NCBI GenBank assembly: GCA_937873695.1
Contig: CALMYL010000004.1
Span: 1-64,000, forward strand
Length of the DNA stretch: 64,000 nt
Source: an uncultured Ignavibacteria bacterium
GTDB taxonomy: Bacteria > Bacteroidota > Ignavibacteria > Tepidaquicellales > OLB5
Direction: 5' to 3'
Within the stretch, counting starts at the first letter, position 1. Every line of letters starts with the position of its first letter. A program made the translations under genes and the position numbers. The notes beneath the pieces are model-generated. The model saw nothing but the letters and a program-made list of their open reading frames with translations, did no database searches and had not been told where the DNA came from. This document shows positions 63,938 to 64,000 of this stretch, piece by piece.

Positions 63938-64000
63938 ATGGGTAATGCATTAGAAATAATCCAATTTTTTGATGAATCAGGCAAAGAGCTGGTTCACCGC
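63938..64000 (+). CDS. start of a probable SPFH/virion-core-type protein (partial)
   Basis: The last 63 bp encode MGNALEIIQFFDESGKELVH plus one more residue before the window ends. An agaagg ribosome site lies about 11 bp upstream. The opening resembles the N-terminus of YdjI-like SPFH proteins (a short helix, then xIIxFxDxxxxxLVxRxP), but only 21 residues are visible, so the call is tentative. Confidence 0.45.
   Translation, partial: MGNALEIIQFFDESGKELVHR

Noticed and set aside
63604-63984. 126-residue minus-strand reading frame
   Set aside because: It overlaps the start of the SPFH-like gene on the other strand and includes palindromes; composition is not coding-like.

Overview
The window reads as a chromosomal segment of a free-living bacterium of the Bacteroidota/Ignavibacteriota group, most like Ignavibacteria or Kapabacteria. 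Three things point there. Several large secreted proteins end in a type IX secretion sorting domain of the 'NYPNPFNP...' kind. Many genes are preceded by the group's TAnnTTTG -7 promoter element. The gene order pheT / coiled-coil gene / zapA / structured RNA / rny also fits. Coding is moderately AT-rich and intergenic spaces are full of short palindromes. No complete insertion sequence, prophage or CRISPR array was seen.

Layout. 1-1050: a tandem array of tRNA-like units, an intact tRNA with anticodon UAU, and a small GIY-YIG nuclease gene between two 204-bp direct repeats. 1106-4212: the str operon (rpsL-rpsG-fusA, no tuf). 4493-10985: lipoproteins, an HtrA-type protease fused to TPRs, YciI, MsrB, a tautomerase-like protein and two tiny membrane ORFs. 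11205-24295: PhoH, secreted propeller and lamin-tail proteins, a TMTC-like membrane TPR protein, a GWxTD protein and a DsrE-like protein. 24327-29807: housekeeping genes (ychF, a dolichol/phytol-kinase-like gene, ftsH, hpt, rpsU). 29808-33925: an AT-rich accessory patch with a tightly coupled three-gene cassette (DUF6236-like, NDP-sugar-type nucleotidyltransferase, PhyH-type dioxygenase), a collapsed relic of a type ISP/IIG restriction-modification enzyme, and a cluster of near-identical palindromes. 33926-39764: two periplasmic PpiC/SurA foldases, a VWA-like membrane protein and a 7Fe-type ferredoxin. 39842-46902: aminotransferase, coaE, rny, a structured RNA (candidate 6S), zapA, a coiled-coil gene and pheT broken by a frameshift before its FDX-ACB domain. 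47180-64000: T9SS cargo proteins, a Lys/Tyr-rich exported protein, mnmA, pta, a GNAT acetyltransferase, a CbpA-like DnaJ, a three-gene envelope operon, an amino-acid permease and the start of an SPFH-type gene.

Functionally the window mixes translation (S12, S7, EF-G, S21, PheT, MnmA, tRNA), envelope protein quality control (FtsH, two parvulin foldases, HtrA-TPR, MsrB) and surface cargo for type IX secretion, whose machinery is not in this window. The places that most deserve a second look are the tRNA-like array with its GIY-YIG/tRNA duplication, the three-gene cassette next to the R-M relic, the palindrome cluster at 33.5 kb, the split pheT, and the long closed RNA between zapA and rny. Start codons were moved from the longest ORF where a signal peptide, a promoter or an overlap argued for it; each case is stated in the entry.
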